A stretch of DNA of 64,000 nucleotides, from positions 4,949,826 to 5,013,825 of the forward strand of contig OU696578.1 of assembly GCA_916048095.2 (NCBI GenBank). Reading direction: 5' to 3'. This document shows, one piece after another, positions 39,418 to 51,840 of the stretch. Each line of letters starts with the position of its first letter. The first letter of the stretch is position 1. The notes beneath the pieces were generated by a model. The model saw nothing but the letters and a program-made list of their open reading frames with translations. It did not search any database and was not told the origin of the DNA. A program made the position numbers and the translations under genes. Origin of the DNA: Sacculina carcini. Taxonomy: Eukaryota > Arthropoda > Thecostraca > Sacculinidae.

Positions 39418-41167
39418 ATGATGCAATCAATGCTTGTTTTGCGTCATCTTCTTGAACGTGCATATGCTGCTGATAACATCAGGACACTTCAGTTTTGTTC
39501 TGCTTGTTACGGAGAGAGGTGCGATAATAGTGTGCTAATCATGGAGCCTGAGAACAATTTTGTTACTTTATCCGAAGCAATGGAAAGTACTGAGCATTCG
39601 ACCAAGACTCAAAACGTTGTGATACTTCCCCCAGACAGTGGTGATAATGCTATTGATAGTAACGTGGAGGATGCCGACAACATCATGGCGAGTCATGAAT
39701 AATTGTTTGAACCAGCCGGCCGACTGCAGGTTGACGTGGACGATGAGGATGAGAGTGAGGATAATTCACCTGCGGATAAAAGGACAAGCCAGCAACCGAA
39801 ATCGCCATGGGGAAAAGCTAGTCGTTTTTTGGCTGATATTGATTGTGATGAACCGGAAAGCTTGCTTGAGTCACACACTAATTTGGCTAGATTTTCGCCC
39901 GTCCAGCTGTGGGAGTGAATATTTAGTAAATCCTTTATGGACTTGATTGTGTGCCAAACCAACACATATGCCAGGAAAGATAAGAACAAGTCTGCTTTTG
40001 AGGTGTGCCACGACGAAATTCTCACTTTTCTCGGTATTTTGACTATGTCTGGCTACCATAAAGTGCCACATGAGCAACACTATGGGTCCACTCAGCCAGA
40101 TTTTGGTGTGAAACTGGCGTCGAGCGCAAAGTCTCGAAAACGATTCAATAATCTCAAAGTAATGTTGCATTTCGCTGATAACAGGCATCTTACTTCCGGT
40201 GATAAGCTCGCGAAAATTCGCCAGATCTATACCAAGTTGAATTCAAATTTAATTAAGCATGGTGTTTTCGGGAGAAAACTCAGTATTGACGAATACATGG
40301 TAGCTTATTATGGACGCCATTCGGCCAAAATGTTCATCAAAGGGAAGCCAATACGGTTTGGTTACAAATTATGGGCACTTTGTGGAAGTGATGGGTATCC
40401 ATACCGGCTGGAGCTCTAAGCTGGCAAGCAGACATGCCAAAACATGCAGACATGCCAAAGCAGACATGTCACTCTCTGAGAGGAACGTAAAGGCAACTGT
40501 CACCATACGTGAAGCAAGGTCTGGTGGCGCATCAAAATCTATTAAATCCAGTGCTGACATGAAAAAGCTACCAAGAGATAGCTTTGACTACCGGTGTGAT
40601 GGACACGTGTATGTGTGCAAATGACACGATAATTCCATCGTGGGCATCGCCAGCAACCACCAGAATCATATGCCTGTGAAGGAGGCGACTCGGCGAGTGA
40701 AAGATGCGAGCTCCATAAAAGTGAATCAACCACACCTCATCCGCACGTACAATGAGGGTATGGGGGTGTTGATCTTATGGACCGTCTCCTGGCAGCATAC
40801 CGGTCGTCAATCAGAGACAAGAAATGGTACTGGAATCTTTTTCCGAATGCGCTCAACGTATCTGTTGTGGCTGCATGGCGGTTACATTGTCTTGTGGCTG
40901 ACACACCTCTGTCTCATTTGGATTTCATGAGACAGACAGACCCTCTGTTTATTGAAGTCAGTTAGTCATTGTCGTGATCAACGCCACATCTCGACTGATA
41001 CGCCGCCTGATGTTCGACGTGACGGTCGCGATTATTACAAGCGACCGTGTAAGCAAGGTACATGTGTGGTTTGCAAGAAAAACACCAGATATGAGTGTGC
41101 TAAATATCAAGTGAGGCTGCATTATGACGGAAACACCAAGTGCGCTCTTACTTTTCATACGAAGTAA
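39418..41167 (+). pseudogene. piggyBac transposase pseudogene
   Basis: An acidic N-terminal region (DVDDEDESEDN near 39735) is followed by ARFSPVQLWE, EILTFLGILTMSGYHKVP (about 40015-40065), RKRFNNLKVMLHFADN, and KLSIDEYMVAYYGRHSAK with IKGKPIRFGYKLW (about 40275-40380). The SIDE aspartate is the first catalytic residue. Two in-frame stops (TAA 39700, TGA 39916) break the 5' half. After TAA 40417 the piece that should contain the second catalytic Asp (DNFFTS region) is absent. Sequence resumes with MKKLPRDSFDYRCDG and SIVGIASNHQNH (about 40555-40670), then a frameshift before the third catalytic block LMDRLLAAYRSS (40775). It ends with a Cys-rich CVVCKKNTRYECAKY domain up to TAA 41165-41167. 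The element is dead. Confidence 0.85.
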
Positions 41168-42769
41168 CGTGTTTTGCAGCGACTTTTTGCATATATTGGT
41201 ATATCAGCATCATGTCAATGAATATTAATTGTGATATTTAATGAATGTTGATCGGAATACACTTTTATTGTTTTATTGTATTTCTATAGTAAAAATGACA
41301 ATGTTCTTTCTATGCCGAAAAACAAAAGCGATTAACTAGATTAACGCCAACCAAACTAGCATTGATAAGATGACAAAGTTACCCGACCCAATCACAACAT
41401 TCAATCAGCAGTTTGAGAGTTATTAAGTTTCTCCTACATTGAGAAATCAGTCAATTCGATAACAATTCGTATCCAAAACTCTTAGATCCATTGCAATTGA
41501 CCAAACATGTCCTTGTTTATTCGAGCCCACATAATCTACACCATTGTTCGGTAGACCACGAATGGCATCATCGGTGAGTATGGTGTGAGAACGTATGAAT
41601 GGATTAGTAATTTCGCTGAAAGGGTAGTAGGTCGAGGATGTCGTTTGTATAACCGTACGTCTTCAAATTGACATTATGCAAATCATATTGAAGGCAAATA
41701 CCAAACGAGCATGTTTTGTAAAAAATGCAAACACATAAAAAACTTAAGGAGGTAGTATCCACTTTCAGGAAAATTTCTGGTGCACAACAAACGAACACAA
41801 CCTCCAGATAATGATCGTAGTCAATGTCTCAAAGAACACACACATATATCACTCATACACACTCACACACACGTACACATCACTCAAACACACCCACCCA
41901 CATACATACATATATACATTTGTCACATAAACTTTTATCTCGTGTATACTATTGACTGAACTGCTTGTATGAGTGACGAATAAACTTGCTTACTTACTTA
42001 CACACACACACACACATACACACACAGGCACAAAGTTGTTGCCAGAACGTGGAAAAACAGTCGAACGACGCGAGTACCGCAAATACCACAAAGGTGGCCA
42101 GCATCGAGAAACATCGAGAAAAAGAGGATTTATCACCGACAACACCGCATATCAACCCGAGTACAGCACGCCTAGCCACACCGCCAACACTGTGTGAGTG
42201 TGGATACAGGTCCGTGGGGAACATGAATCAGCATCCCCTTAGACATATGTGACTGAGTTTACACTTCTGGGGAAGAACGACTTGGTGATAGATTGTGCAT
42301 GTGACGCGTGCCCATCTCCCGCCTAAGCACCTCCAACGGGAAATCATCCGACAACCGGGCAGAACGCAGCACAGCGCGGTACAAGAGCTGGGCAGAAAAG
42401 CACAGGCGCTAAACAGCACTTTGCACGCGCCAAGACAGCTCACAACCGCACTGGGAGCGGATGCTATAACAACGGCAGCATTGCCAGAGATTCACGAGCC
42501 AGCAAACGGCAGCAGCAATGGATAAGATAGGCAATTGCACGCACACGAATGCAAACACACACTAGATACCGCGCACTTTGGAAGTAGACTGCAGAATACA
42601 AATGAGCATTCCTGGTGATACAAGCATTCACCGCGGCGAATAGCCAGATTGAAATATTTAGTACACTATAGCTACGACAACGTTAAAACGGGCCAACACC
42701 AACCGACTCACGAGAGACATTTGCTGTTGGTGTACGTGTCAAACCTCGCAACAATCAAGCCCGACACAC
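41168..42769. other. Intergenic DNA with a retroposon tail and CA repeats
   Basis: 41820-42025 ends GTGACGAATAAACTTGCTTA, CTTA repeats and then CA repeats, resembling the 3' tail of a LINE or SINE. 42026-42540 holds overlapping short frames, one containing TLCECGYRSVGNMNQH, that I could not assign. No gene called. Confidence 0.4.
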
Positions 42770-43196
42770 ACGCACGCACACGGACATCTTCAAAAGCACT
42801 TGCCGGTGATTGAGGGTACAAAAGCCGTTTGCAAAATAGATTCCTGGACTGAAAATACCCGATTATGAGTAGAGACTCCAAAAAATTCACCTACCAAGAG
42901 CAGAAGAAGAAAAAGATGGCATAATGATATACAAATGATCAAGTAGAAACAACAATTTAACATGAGGGAATGTTCAAAATATCAAACTCTACCAGGAGAC
43001 AACAAAAACTATCACAAAAGAGACTAAAACGGGACATGAAAAAAATATGGTTTGTATATAGAGCTATATCAGCTTGGAATAAGTTACCGGCCAATGTCAC
43101 AAACAAAATACTATCAAATGATTCAAAGACTCATTTGATCTATGGAAGGCGCGACAGACGAGCTGACTCAGTGATGCGCACTATAATTCGGTGAGA
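42770..43196 (+). pseudogene. CR1-like LINE 3' fragment, copy b
   Basis: The broken frames read DYE.RLQKIHLP near 42860, then a KYQT segment, and AISAWNKLPANVTNK at about 43068-43112, the W-N-x-L-P motif that closes many LINE ORF2 proteins. A region read as SFDLWKARQTS in another frame follows, and the 3' end is ATAATTCGGTGAGAACA. It is a close relative of 57780-58215. Its final GTGAGAACACACAC joins a CA-rich tract. Confidence 0.7.
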
Positions 43197-43254
43197 ACAA
43201 TCCGGTGAGAACACACACGCAAACACTATCAAGTCAAGACGCCCAAACTTCGTC

Positions 43255-43570
43255 GACCCCGTGGTGTAGTGGTAGCACACCCGCCTGACAAGCGCGAGGT
43301 CCGTGGTTCGCAGCCCTGCGGAGAATTCCTTTAAGCGAATTCTATAATCCAACAGCAATTGTTCACCCAGCGGTAAATGAGTACCAGATGTCAGTCATGT
43401 GTTGTGTCATGCATTCTGGGGAAGTGGCCCTCTCTAATACGCCTCTCTTCCTTGTGGCGCGATAGCATGGAGAGGGTCGGCTCTGCGGTAGCAGCGAGTT
43501 GCACGGGGCATACCTGTGTTCATAGGCTTCGGCTTATTCCCGTGTAGCAGCTGTCACTTGAGGCCTTTAG
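43255..43570 (+). mobile_element. tRNA-Val-derived SINE, copy 2
   Basis: The A-box GTGGTGTAGTGGTAGCAC, the anticodon arm CCCGC-CTGACAA-GCGCG (anticodon GAC) and the B-box-like GTGGTTCGCAGCC lie at 43261-43320. The body matches copies 1 and 3 through GCATTCTGGGGAAGTGGCCC and CCCGTGTAGCAGCTGTCACT. The anticodon and stem mutations show it is not a functional tRNA. Confidence 0.88.
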
Positions 43571-44689
43571 CCAGTGGAATATACAAACACAAAGTAGGAG
43601 GATAGAAGGATGAAAAGGGCATGCATATGAGCAATAGACCTGATTCATATGAGCATATAAACAAAAAATTTCGAGGGGCAGACAATTCTGTGTCTGCCCT
43701 TCGAGAATGACACAAAAATACTTAAAAGAAACACTACAGTGGAGCACTTCGTGAAGCTAAAAACGCCAAAGTCTTCTAATCAACATTCGCAGTTATCATA
43801 AACACGTATTTAAACCCCATCAACATACTCCAATTGTGAGCAAACTGCTTTGGTAACGATGAAAGTGTCCAACAAAAAGGATGAGAGTAGTGAATATTAT
43901 ACGGAAACAATCAGCAAATCAATGATCTCTGTCTAATGAGTTGAAATTAAATGAAATGTCCATAAACTGATCCACACACAAGTTCTCATTTAGCAGTTTG
44001 ATCACCTTCAAGTACGTCTACAGTGCATGAGATGGTATAGTGTGGAGAGGACTGGATAGACTGGCATTTGTCGGACAGTTGGACTGGATATTTGGTGTGA
44101 CAGTTGCTCACACAACAGTCATACAATTTCGAACACCCAGAAAATGGGTCTTTGAGGGAAATCTTGGCAAAGGCCGACTTAAACTAACAAGGTTTGCACA
44201 CGAAATTTGCAAGAACCAATGTAAATTCTACACCACTGAAGTCAGTGATTTGTTATCTGTTATCTGTTATCAGCTCATGTTATCTGACCAGGTAGTGTCC
44301 AGCTACAGGTAACATGAAGCCCAGTACATTCAGCTTCATGGTGGAGTTGTCGGCGACTAATCAGGCTCCTCCACTGACACTATGGCAGTGAGGAAGGCAA
44401 CTATGCACCTATCAGATCTGTCTACATGGAAATGCCTAACTGTCTTAAAAAGCGAATGAGCTACCAAAATAGGCAATGGTCATTTAGTGACTCCGGTTCT
44501 ATTCCATAGCTCAGTATTTGGCTCATGATCTAGTTTCTTGTTTGGTTTTTATCTATTTCTGATCTGTTTTTTATTCGTATGACCTCCCCCGTTACGCTCT
44601 CAGTTTTGGTCTCATTTACATCGACTTGTAGCAGGATCTCTACGTTCAATGCTTGTAATTCTTCCAGAGCCAGTGCTGTTAAAGGTAAA
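43571..44689. other. Intergenic DNA, nothing recognised
   Basis: A 90-codon plus-strand frame (44040-44312) has no recognised domain and ends in a short TTATCTG triplication. No gene called. Confidence 0.4.
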
Positions 44690-45014
44690 AGGTTAAATGC
44701 TTAAGTGACAGCTGCTACACGGGAAGAAGCCGAAGCTTATGAACACATAGACGTGCCCCGTGCAGCTCGCTGCCACCGCAGAACCGACCCTATCCACGCT
44801 ATGACGCCACAAGGACGAACGACGTATTAGAGAGGGCCACCTCCCCAAAATGCATGTCACAACTCATGACTGATACCTGGTACCATTTTTCTGCCGGGTG
44901 GTCAGCGGCTGTGGGATTATAGAATTCGCCCAATGAAATTCTGCTCAGCGGGGTTTCGAACCACGGACCTCCCGCTCGTGAGGCGGGTGTGCTAACCACT
45001 ACACCACGGAGTCC
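44690..45014 (-). mobile_element. tRNA-Val-derived SINE, copy 3 (best preserved)
   Basis: On the minus strand GGACTCCGTGGTGTAGTGGT starts the A-box. The anticodon arm is CCCGC-CTCACGA-GCGGG (CAC) and the B-box is GGTTCGAAACC, the closest to consensus of the three copies. The body runs about 250 bp to CTGTCACTTAAGCATTTAAC. It gives the reference extent of the family (about 325 bp). Confidence 0.9.
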
Positions 45015-46291
45015 ACAATAATGTGCGATTAACCAAACATTTGTTGTTGTTGTAAGACCTTCACCAACTGTATACATGTAGCAATGAGTGCAGCACGAAA
45101 TGCAATAATCGCAAATCATCCAGCTAATCCAGCAAATAACAACAAGAACCGCACGAATATTGCAAGTGGCCGAGACAACGCTAAACAAATTCCGAATTGA
45201 ATAAAAGTGATAGAAAAGAGTTGTTACGATGCAAAACACCAGTGAAATGTCTTGCGGTAACATGTGAAATACATTACAGCAAAATACGGACCAAAATTAG
45301 TCAATAAAACTTCTCAAAAGATACACACACACACACGTGTACTTTGTATACGCGTGTACTTTGTTTGCATATAGTTGTATGTTTGCGTATTGTTTCACGT
45401 GTATGTGTATGAGAATATGTGTACGAATATGTATGGTAGACTGTGGTAGGTATGGTTATATGTTTGTTGTGTATCATTGTATATGAATAGTGTTTATATG
45501 TGATCGCGCGCGCATGAGTGTGAATATATGTACTTGTATATATATAACCTGGCTTGATAGCATTATTTCCACCTGTACAAGTGAAATGTAAGCCTGTCTA
45601 TGAGCATTAGCTCGACGGGTCTTTTTCCAATTGTGATATTTATTGTTTGAACATTGTATATTTGCTTGTGGCAATAAAGGGTTGAATACAAATACAAAAT
45701 ACAAAATACACACACACACACCGCAATATACGTAAGAACAAAGCCAAAACAATACACAACTGTCGCACAATCATCAAAGACTTGCATTCTCTCTCACAAG
45801 AGATTCACACGAGATGCTCGTCTCGCAACCCCCGTAAGCCCCCTCACTACAACCTCCATGCAGCAGCAGAATTAATATCAGACCATATCCATCCAGTGTC
45901 GCTTCGCAAATATTCAAACGACGGCAAAGCACAGCAGACAGTCAAATAGCTGCATAGATTTTCAAAAACTTATACATCAAAGAACAAGGTGCAGACAAGC
46001 GCAAACTGAGGGATCCGATACTGCCTCCTGCCTAGCATAGAACCACCATAAAACTCGAAGCGGCCCTGGATACAACACACAATATAAATCGCCAGAAAAA
46101 GAGAACTGGCTGAGTATGTATGTATGTGCGTTTGTGTGTGTGTGTATGTGTGTGTGTATGTGTCCAATAAAGCGCAAACAATAGTGCGTGTGAAGTGCAC
46201 AGATATAATTTGTCAACACAATGCCCGACCTCTCTTCTCTATACTTTTCTCCCAATCCTATCTCCACACACACACACATACACACATGTAC
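45015..46291. other. Intergenic DNA with a retroposon tail and CA/TG repeats
   Basis: Around 45640-45720 GGCAATAAAGGGTTGAATAC followed by repeated AAATAC and CA units looks like a retroposon 3' tail. TG-rich sequence lies at 46130-46160 and CA repeats at 46264-46288. The latter abut the LINE that begins at 46292. Confidence 0.45.
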
Positions 46292-46527
46292 CTGAATTTT
46301 GGGGAAGCATGTTGATGAAGCTAGTTATGGATAATTTGATAACACAATGCATAGAATGAGTCACCAGAATAAGAGGAGACGATCGACCATCTATGCTGGA
46401 CTTGCTGTTTACAAAGGACACAGATTTTATTAAGAGCATTGAACACAGGAGCCCAATGGGTAAAAGACCACATGGTGCTAATTATAAAAACACTGGAAGA
46501 GACGGTCGCTAAAGAGGAAACGACGTA
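46292..46527 (+). pseudogene. CR1-like LINE, 5' part (C-terminal end of the AP endonuclease), upstream of Helitron 2
   Basis: Frames read KLVMDNLITQCIE, a TGA, VTRIRGDDRPSMLDLLFTKD, KSIEHRSPMGK and, after a one-base shift near 46460, DHMVLIIKTLEETVAKEETT up to 46527. In APE-type LINEs, T..R.....S.LDL.F......V......PLGKSDH is the last endonuclease block, so the DH here is the conserved pair. It is 5' truncated at a CA microsatellite. The codon split at 46526-46527 (TA) is completed by T 51841 across the Helitron. Confidence 0.8.
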
Positions 46528-49500
46528 TCTATATATATAAAAGAGATCCTCTGTGTGTGTATGTGTCTGTGTGTCTGTGTGTCTGTTCGACCCTCCTTGG
46601 TCCATTTTCTATCAGCTATTATTTGGCCACCACTTGGCCTACCTGCTAACAATTTATACCATCACGTTGGAAATTTTGTTGTCTACACTTTATATTAAAT
46701 TTTAAATTTCAAAAATGAAATCAAAAAAAGTTATAGCGGTGAAAAGACAAAATGAACCCTGAAAAATGCGAAAATTTTGGTCAATTTTCTGAAGACTACT
46801 CCTCCTAAACCAGCAATAGTACAACTATAAAAATTATACCACCGAGTAGAAAATTTTCTCTTCTACTCAACGAATTATAATTTATACCCCAAAATTGTAT
46901 ATAAAACATGTAAAATGGAAAACAATCAATCTACATTCAAAATTTTATTTAAACTCCACGCGTCCGATTTTCTATACTTTTTTCTCTATTTCTCAAAAAC
47001 TAAATATCACACATCTAAATAAGTAATACTATCATGCTGGGAATTTTGTTTGCTACAACACGGTACAATTTATAATTTTCCAAAGTGTATTAAAAAAAAG
47101 TTACGGCGGTGTGAAGTGTAAATGACAAAAAGGCAAAAAGGCACAATTAGCACAAGAAACGTGAATATTTTGGTCAATATTCCGCTATCTATTCCTCATA
47201 AACCAGCAATGGTACAGCTATAAAAATTATACTATTGTGTAGATAATTTTGTGTTCTACAAGAAAAGTTATAATTTATACCCACAAATGATACAAAAAAC
47301 GTGTAAAATTGGCAAAATTCTCAAATACATCCAAAATTACACTTGAACACCGGGTGACTAAAATTAATTCATTTTTCTACTATTTCTCAGTAACTATTAG
47401 TTAAACATAAGAATAAATTATACCATCGTGCTAGAAATCTTGTTTTCTACAATACGGTATAATTTGTAATTTTCCAAAGTATATCTGAAGGAAGTTACGG
47501 CGGTGTAAAGTCAAAAGGACATATTGCCAATTTGACAGCTATTATGCGCACTTGCGATTACACAGGAATATACTACTGTGTAGATAATTTTGTGTTCTAC
47601 AAGATAAGCTATAATTTATATCCACAAATGAAACAAAAAACGTGTAAAATTGGCAAAATTCTCAAATACATCCTAAATAACACTTGAACACCGGGCGACT
47701 AAAATTAATTCATTTTTCTACTATTTCTCAGTAACTATTTGTTATATAAAAAATAAATTATACCATCGTGCTAGAAATATTTTTTTCTACAATACGGTAT
47801 AATTTGTAATTTTCCAAGGTGTATCTGAAGGAAGTTACGGCGGTGTAAAGTCAAAAGCACATATTACCAATTTGACAGCTATTATACGCACTTGCGATTA
47901 CACAGGAATATACACCGATTAATTTCACTGAAGTCCAATCACAATTTACGCACTTGCGATTACACAGGAATATACTAATGTGTAGATAATTTTGTGTTCT
48001 ACAAGATAAGCTATAATTTAAACCCACAAATGATACAAAAAAACGTGTAAAATTGGCAAAATTCTCAAATACATCCAAAATTACACTTGAACACCGGGCG
48101 AATAAAATAAATTCATTTGTCTACTATTTTCCAGTAACTATTTGTTACACATAAAAATAAAGTATACCATCGTGCTGGAAATTTTGTTTTCTACAATCCA
48201 GTATAATTTTTAATTTTCCAAAGTGTATCTGAAGGAAGTTACGGCGGTGTAAAGTCAAAGGGACATATTGCCAATTTGACAGCTATTATGCGCACTTGCG
48301 ATTTCACAGGAATATACACCGATAAAATTTCACTGAAGCCCAATCACAATTAAGAATGTATCATATTAGCTCCAAGCATGGATGGTGTGGTTTTATTGCG
48401 TACAGTTTAATTAATGCTACACTATACTGAATATAAAGGCTTTATTGTCCGTAATATTTACACATGAATCGTTCCGCACGACGGGCGGGTAAAATGCTAC
48501 TGGGAACAAAGTAAACTACTGAATTTTACTGTGTAATTTAATTGGTTCAATTTCAAGTTGCATAAGGATACGGGTTGTAACATCATGCAATGCCAGCTAT
48601 ATGCATCTGCTGTTTTAGCGGAAGCATTAATCTGGAATTATAAAGATGAAAGAAAGTTACATTGTTTTGATAGTGTTACACTTCTGATTTACTACACACG
48701 AAGGATGGGTGTTAACTTGAGCACTGTTGAGGGAAAAAACATCGTCAATAATTAAAACAAGAATTTACAAATTTAACTTTTTCTATTGGTCGTTTTTTAT
48801 CAATTTTCTTTGTGTTTGTTTCGTGTTTGAGTTCTGAATTATTCCGCACGACGGGCAGCTTTAAATATGAGGCGGGTTGTGGAAAAACATATTTTCTAAA
48901 TTGAAACATAAATTTCACATTTGGAATTTTATATTGGCTAAATCTTTTCTATGGGTTTGTTTTTCTTTTTCAATTTGCACTAATTTTCTATGAATTGAAT
49001 ATTAATTATATTTTATGAACTTTTCCGCACGACGGGCGGGCTTGAATGTATCTATAAAGAGTGGGTTTAAATGATAGCGAGGTATATGATATTTTGCTAG
49101 CAGTAAATATTCCAGCGTTAAAAGTAGAATAGCTCTTGAGCAAATGATGGTGGAGAATGATGTGAACCTTCAAATATATTTTGCGATCTGATGATATATG
49201 TATTAGGAATAATACGTAGCAGAATATAGATTGCATAATATAATATCGGCTGTAATATCAAGGGCTGAAATATCGGTGTAATCCAAAAAATAACAACTGT
49301 ATGAATATGATACATTACTGGAAGCATTAACCGGGAATTATGAGATAATATTATGGAAAAAAGTTAATATATATAATAAAAAAATTATTGTTATTCTGTG
49401 TTTACATTTCGAAATTATCCCTGACGACAGGCTTAAGTATGAGGCGGCTTGACTGAATAATATGCCGTCAATTATTAGAATAAGAATACGCAAATTCAGA

Positions 49501-51343
49501 ACAGGAATTTTCTATTGGTATAGATTTTTCAATTTAGAGTTTTCTATTAGACCGGCTGTTTGCATTTAAATATGTATTACTTTTGTTTTATTAATTGTTC
49601 CGCACGACGGGTGGATTCAAACATTCAATTTTACCATGTGGAATGAATCCATATACAAAACATATATATACAAAATATACAAAACTCACGGGCTTGCCTT
49701 CAAGATCCAGACTCACTAATGTAAATGTGACTTAAATGGTGTATAAATATATCGCATTATGCAACAAATGTGAATTTAGCTGTTTGTAACAATTTGGTTC
49801 CGATACTATATTGGCGGGTTGAGAGAAAAGTATTGGTGGGCCGCGTGCTTGGGACCCCTGGGGTAGGTAATCTCAGTCTTCTGATTACAAATTATGATCG
49901 AATCAGTATATTTTGTGATCACAAACTAATAAGTTAAATCACCTCAGACTAGGCTGGGTGCGGTCAAGATTGGATGGTTGGGTTGGGTTGGGTAGGTTTG
50001 ACTCAGGTTATATTGGGTTTTAATGATAGCGGAAAATATATAAATTTTAGCAATAAATATTATAGCGGTAAATTAAAATAATACTTAAGCAAATGATGTC
50101 GGGGAATGATGTTGAGTAATAAATATAGTTTGGAAGCATTCTGATGAAAAGATTTCATCATCTTTCATTGTTTGTTTCGTGTTTGTGTTCTGAATTATAC
50201 CACACGACGGGCAGATTTATATATCAGGCGGGTTGAGGGATAATATTTGTCAAAATAAGAACAAAAATATTCAAATTTAGACTTTTCTATTGGTTAAGAT
50301 ATTTATAGGTTACATTTTTTGGTTTTCAATTTGTATTCATTATATTTTATGGATTTGATATGAATTTTATTGTATGAATTGTTCCGCACGACGGGTGGGT
50401 TTAAAAAAGTGTTTTTAGATCATTTTTTCAAATGGTTCATTTAAAAAAGGTAATTTTTTTTAAATAAAAATGTTCCGCGGGCAGCAACTATAGACAATAG
50501 AACGTTGAATTTCCCCTGTAGAATTAATCCATACACAAAACCAATGGATTTGACTTCAAATATGAATTTTATTGTATGAATTGTTCCGCACGACGGGCGG
50601 GTTTAAAAAAAGTGTTTCCATTGTTTATTTCATTTTTCAAATGGTTCATTTAAAAAAAGGTATTTTTTTAAAAATAAAAATGCTCCGCGGGCAGCAACTA
50701 TAGACAATAGAACGTTCAATTTACCCTGTAGAATTAATCCATACACAAAACCAATGGATTTGACTTCAAGATTCAGAACGGATCGTGTTCGAATTCTGAA
50801 TTATTCAGCACGACGGGCGGGTTTAAAAATGACTCAGGCGGACTGAGGGGAAATATTTTGTCGAAATAAAAATTTATTCCTTTTCTCTTATGAATTGAAT
50901 ACAAATTTAATAGTATGAACCGTTCCGCACGACGAGCGGGTTTACATGCTAGAACTTTCATTGTTTGTTACGTCTTTGTGTTCTGAATAATTCCGCACGA
51001 CGAGCAGGTTCAAATATGAGGCGGATTGAGGGATAATATTTTGTCAAAGTAAAATCATAAATATTCACATTTAGAGTTTTTATTGGTGAACGTATTTACA
51101 GGTTGAACTTTTTGCGGATCGTATTCGAGCTCTGAATTATTCCGTACGACGGGCGGGTTTCAATATGAGGCGGGTTGAGGGATCATATTTTGTCAAAATA
51201 AACATAAAAAATGAAATTTAGAATTTTCATTTGATTAGGATATATATGGATTTAATATAATATTTTTTAATTTGAATTTTTTTATTTATATAATATGAAT
51301 TTTATTTCATGAATTGCTCCGCACAACGGGCTGGTTTTAATGC

Positions 51344-51375
<32 letters not shown>

Positions 51376-51840
51376 TAAAAGAAATTATCTGTCTTTCAGT
51401 GTGTATGTATGCTTGAATATGAGGTGATATTATTGCGCGGGCTCAATGGTATAGATCAGGGGCTTCAAACGTAAACGAAGCAATGGATCATGTGTATGAA
51501 ATAAAAATGTCCCGCGGGCAGCAACTATAGACAATATGACGTTCAATTTCACCGTGTAGAATGAATTAATAAACAAAAACTAACGGATTTGACTTCAAGA
51601 TCTACAATGGATCGTGTTTGACTTATAAATTATTTCGCACGACGGGCGGGTTTAATTATGAGGCAGATTGATGGAAAATATTCTGTCAAAAAAAGAAAAA
51701 AAGAGTAAACTTAGACTTTTCAATTGATTACAATTTTATGACTGTACCCTTTTTCTTATTTAATTTTCAATTTTTTTATGGATTAAACATGAATTTCATT
51801 TTGAGAGTTGTTCCGCACAACGGGCGGGTTTTAATGCTAG
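46528..51840 (+). mobile_element. Non-autonomous Helitron 2 (5313 bp), inserted in the LINE
   Basis: It has the same termini as Helitron 1: TCTATATATATAAAAGAGAT at the start, and CCGCACAACGGGCGG, nine bases, then CTAG at the end, with host A 46527 and host T 51841. The boundaries are proven by the flanks, because removal restores a continuous LINE codon and frame. The five-unit array has motif positions near 46660, 47026, 47420, 47760 and 48166, the same spacing pattern as in Helitron 1 (about 366, 394, 341, 405 bp), so the array predates both copies. The 3' half has about fifteen CCGCACGACGGGCGG-like modules (for example 48475, 48841, 49023, 49597, 50383, 50585, 50926, 51140, 51810). No coding capacity for Rep/helicase was found. 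Confidence 0.9.

Noticed and set aside
43257-43327. Functional tRNA-Val gene (also at 7925-7996 and 44942-45014)
   Set aside because: Acceptor stems do not pair, arms carry mutations, and each is the head of the same 320-bp SINE.
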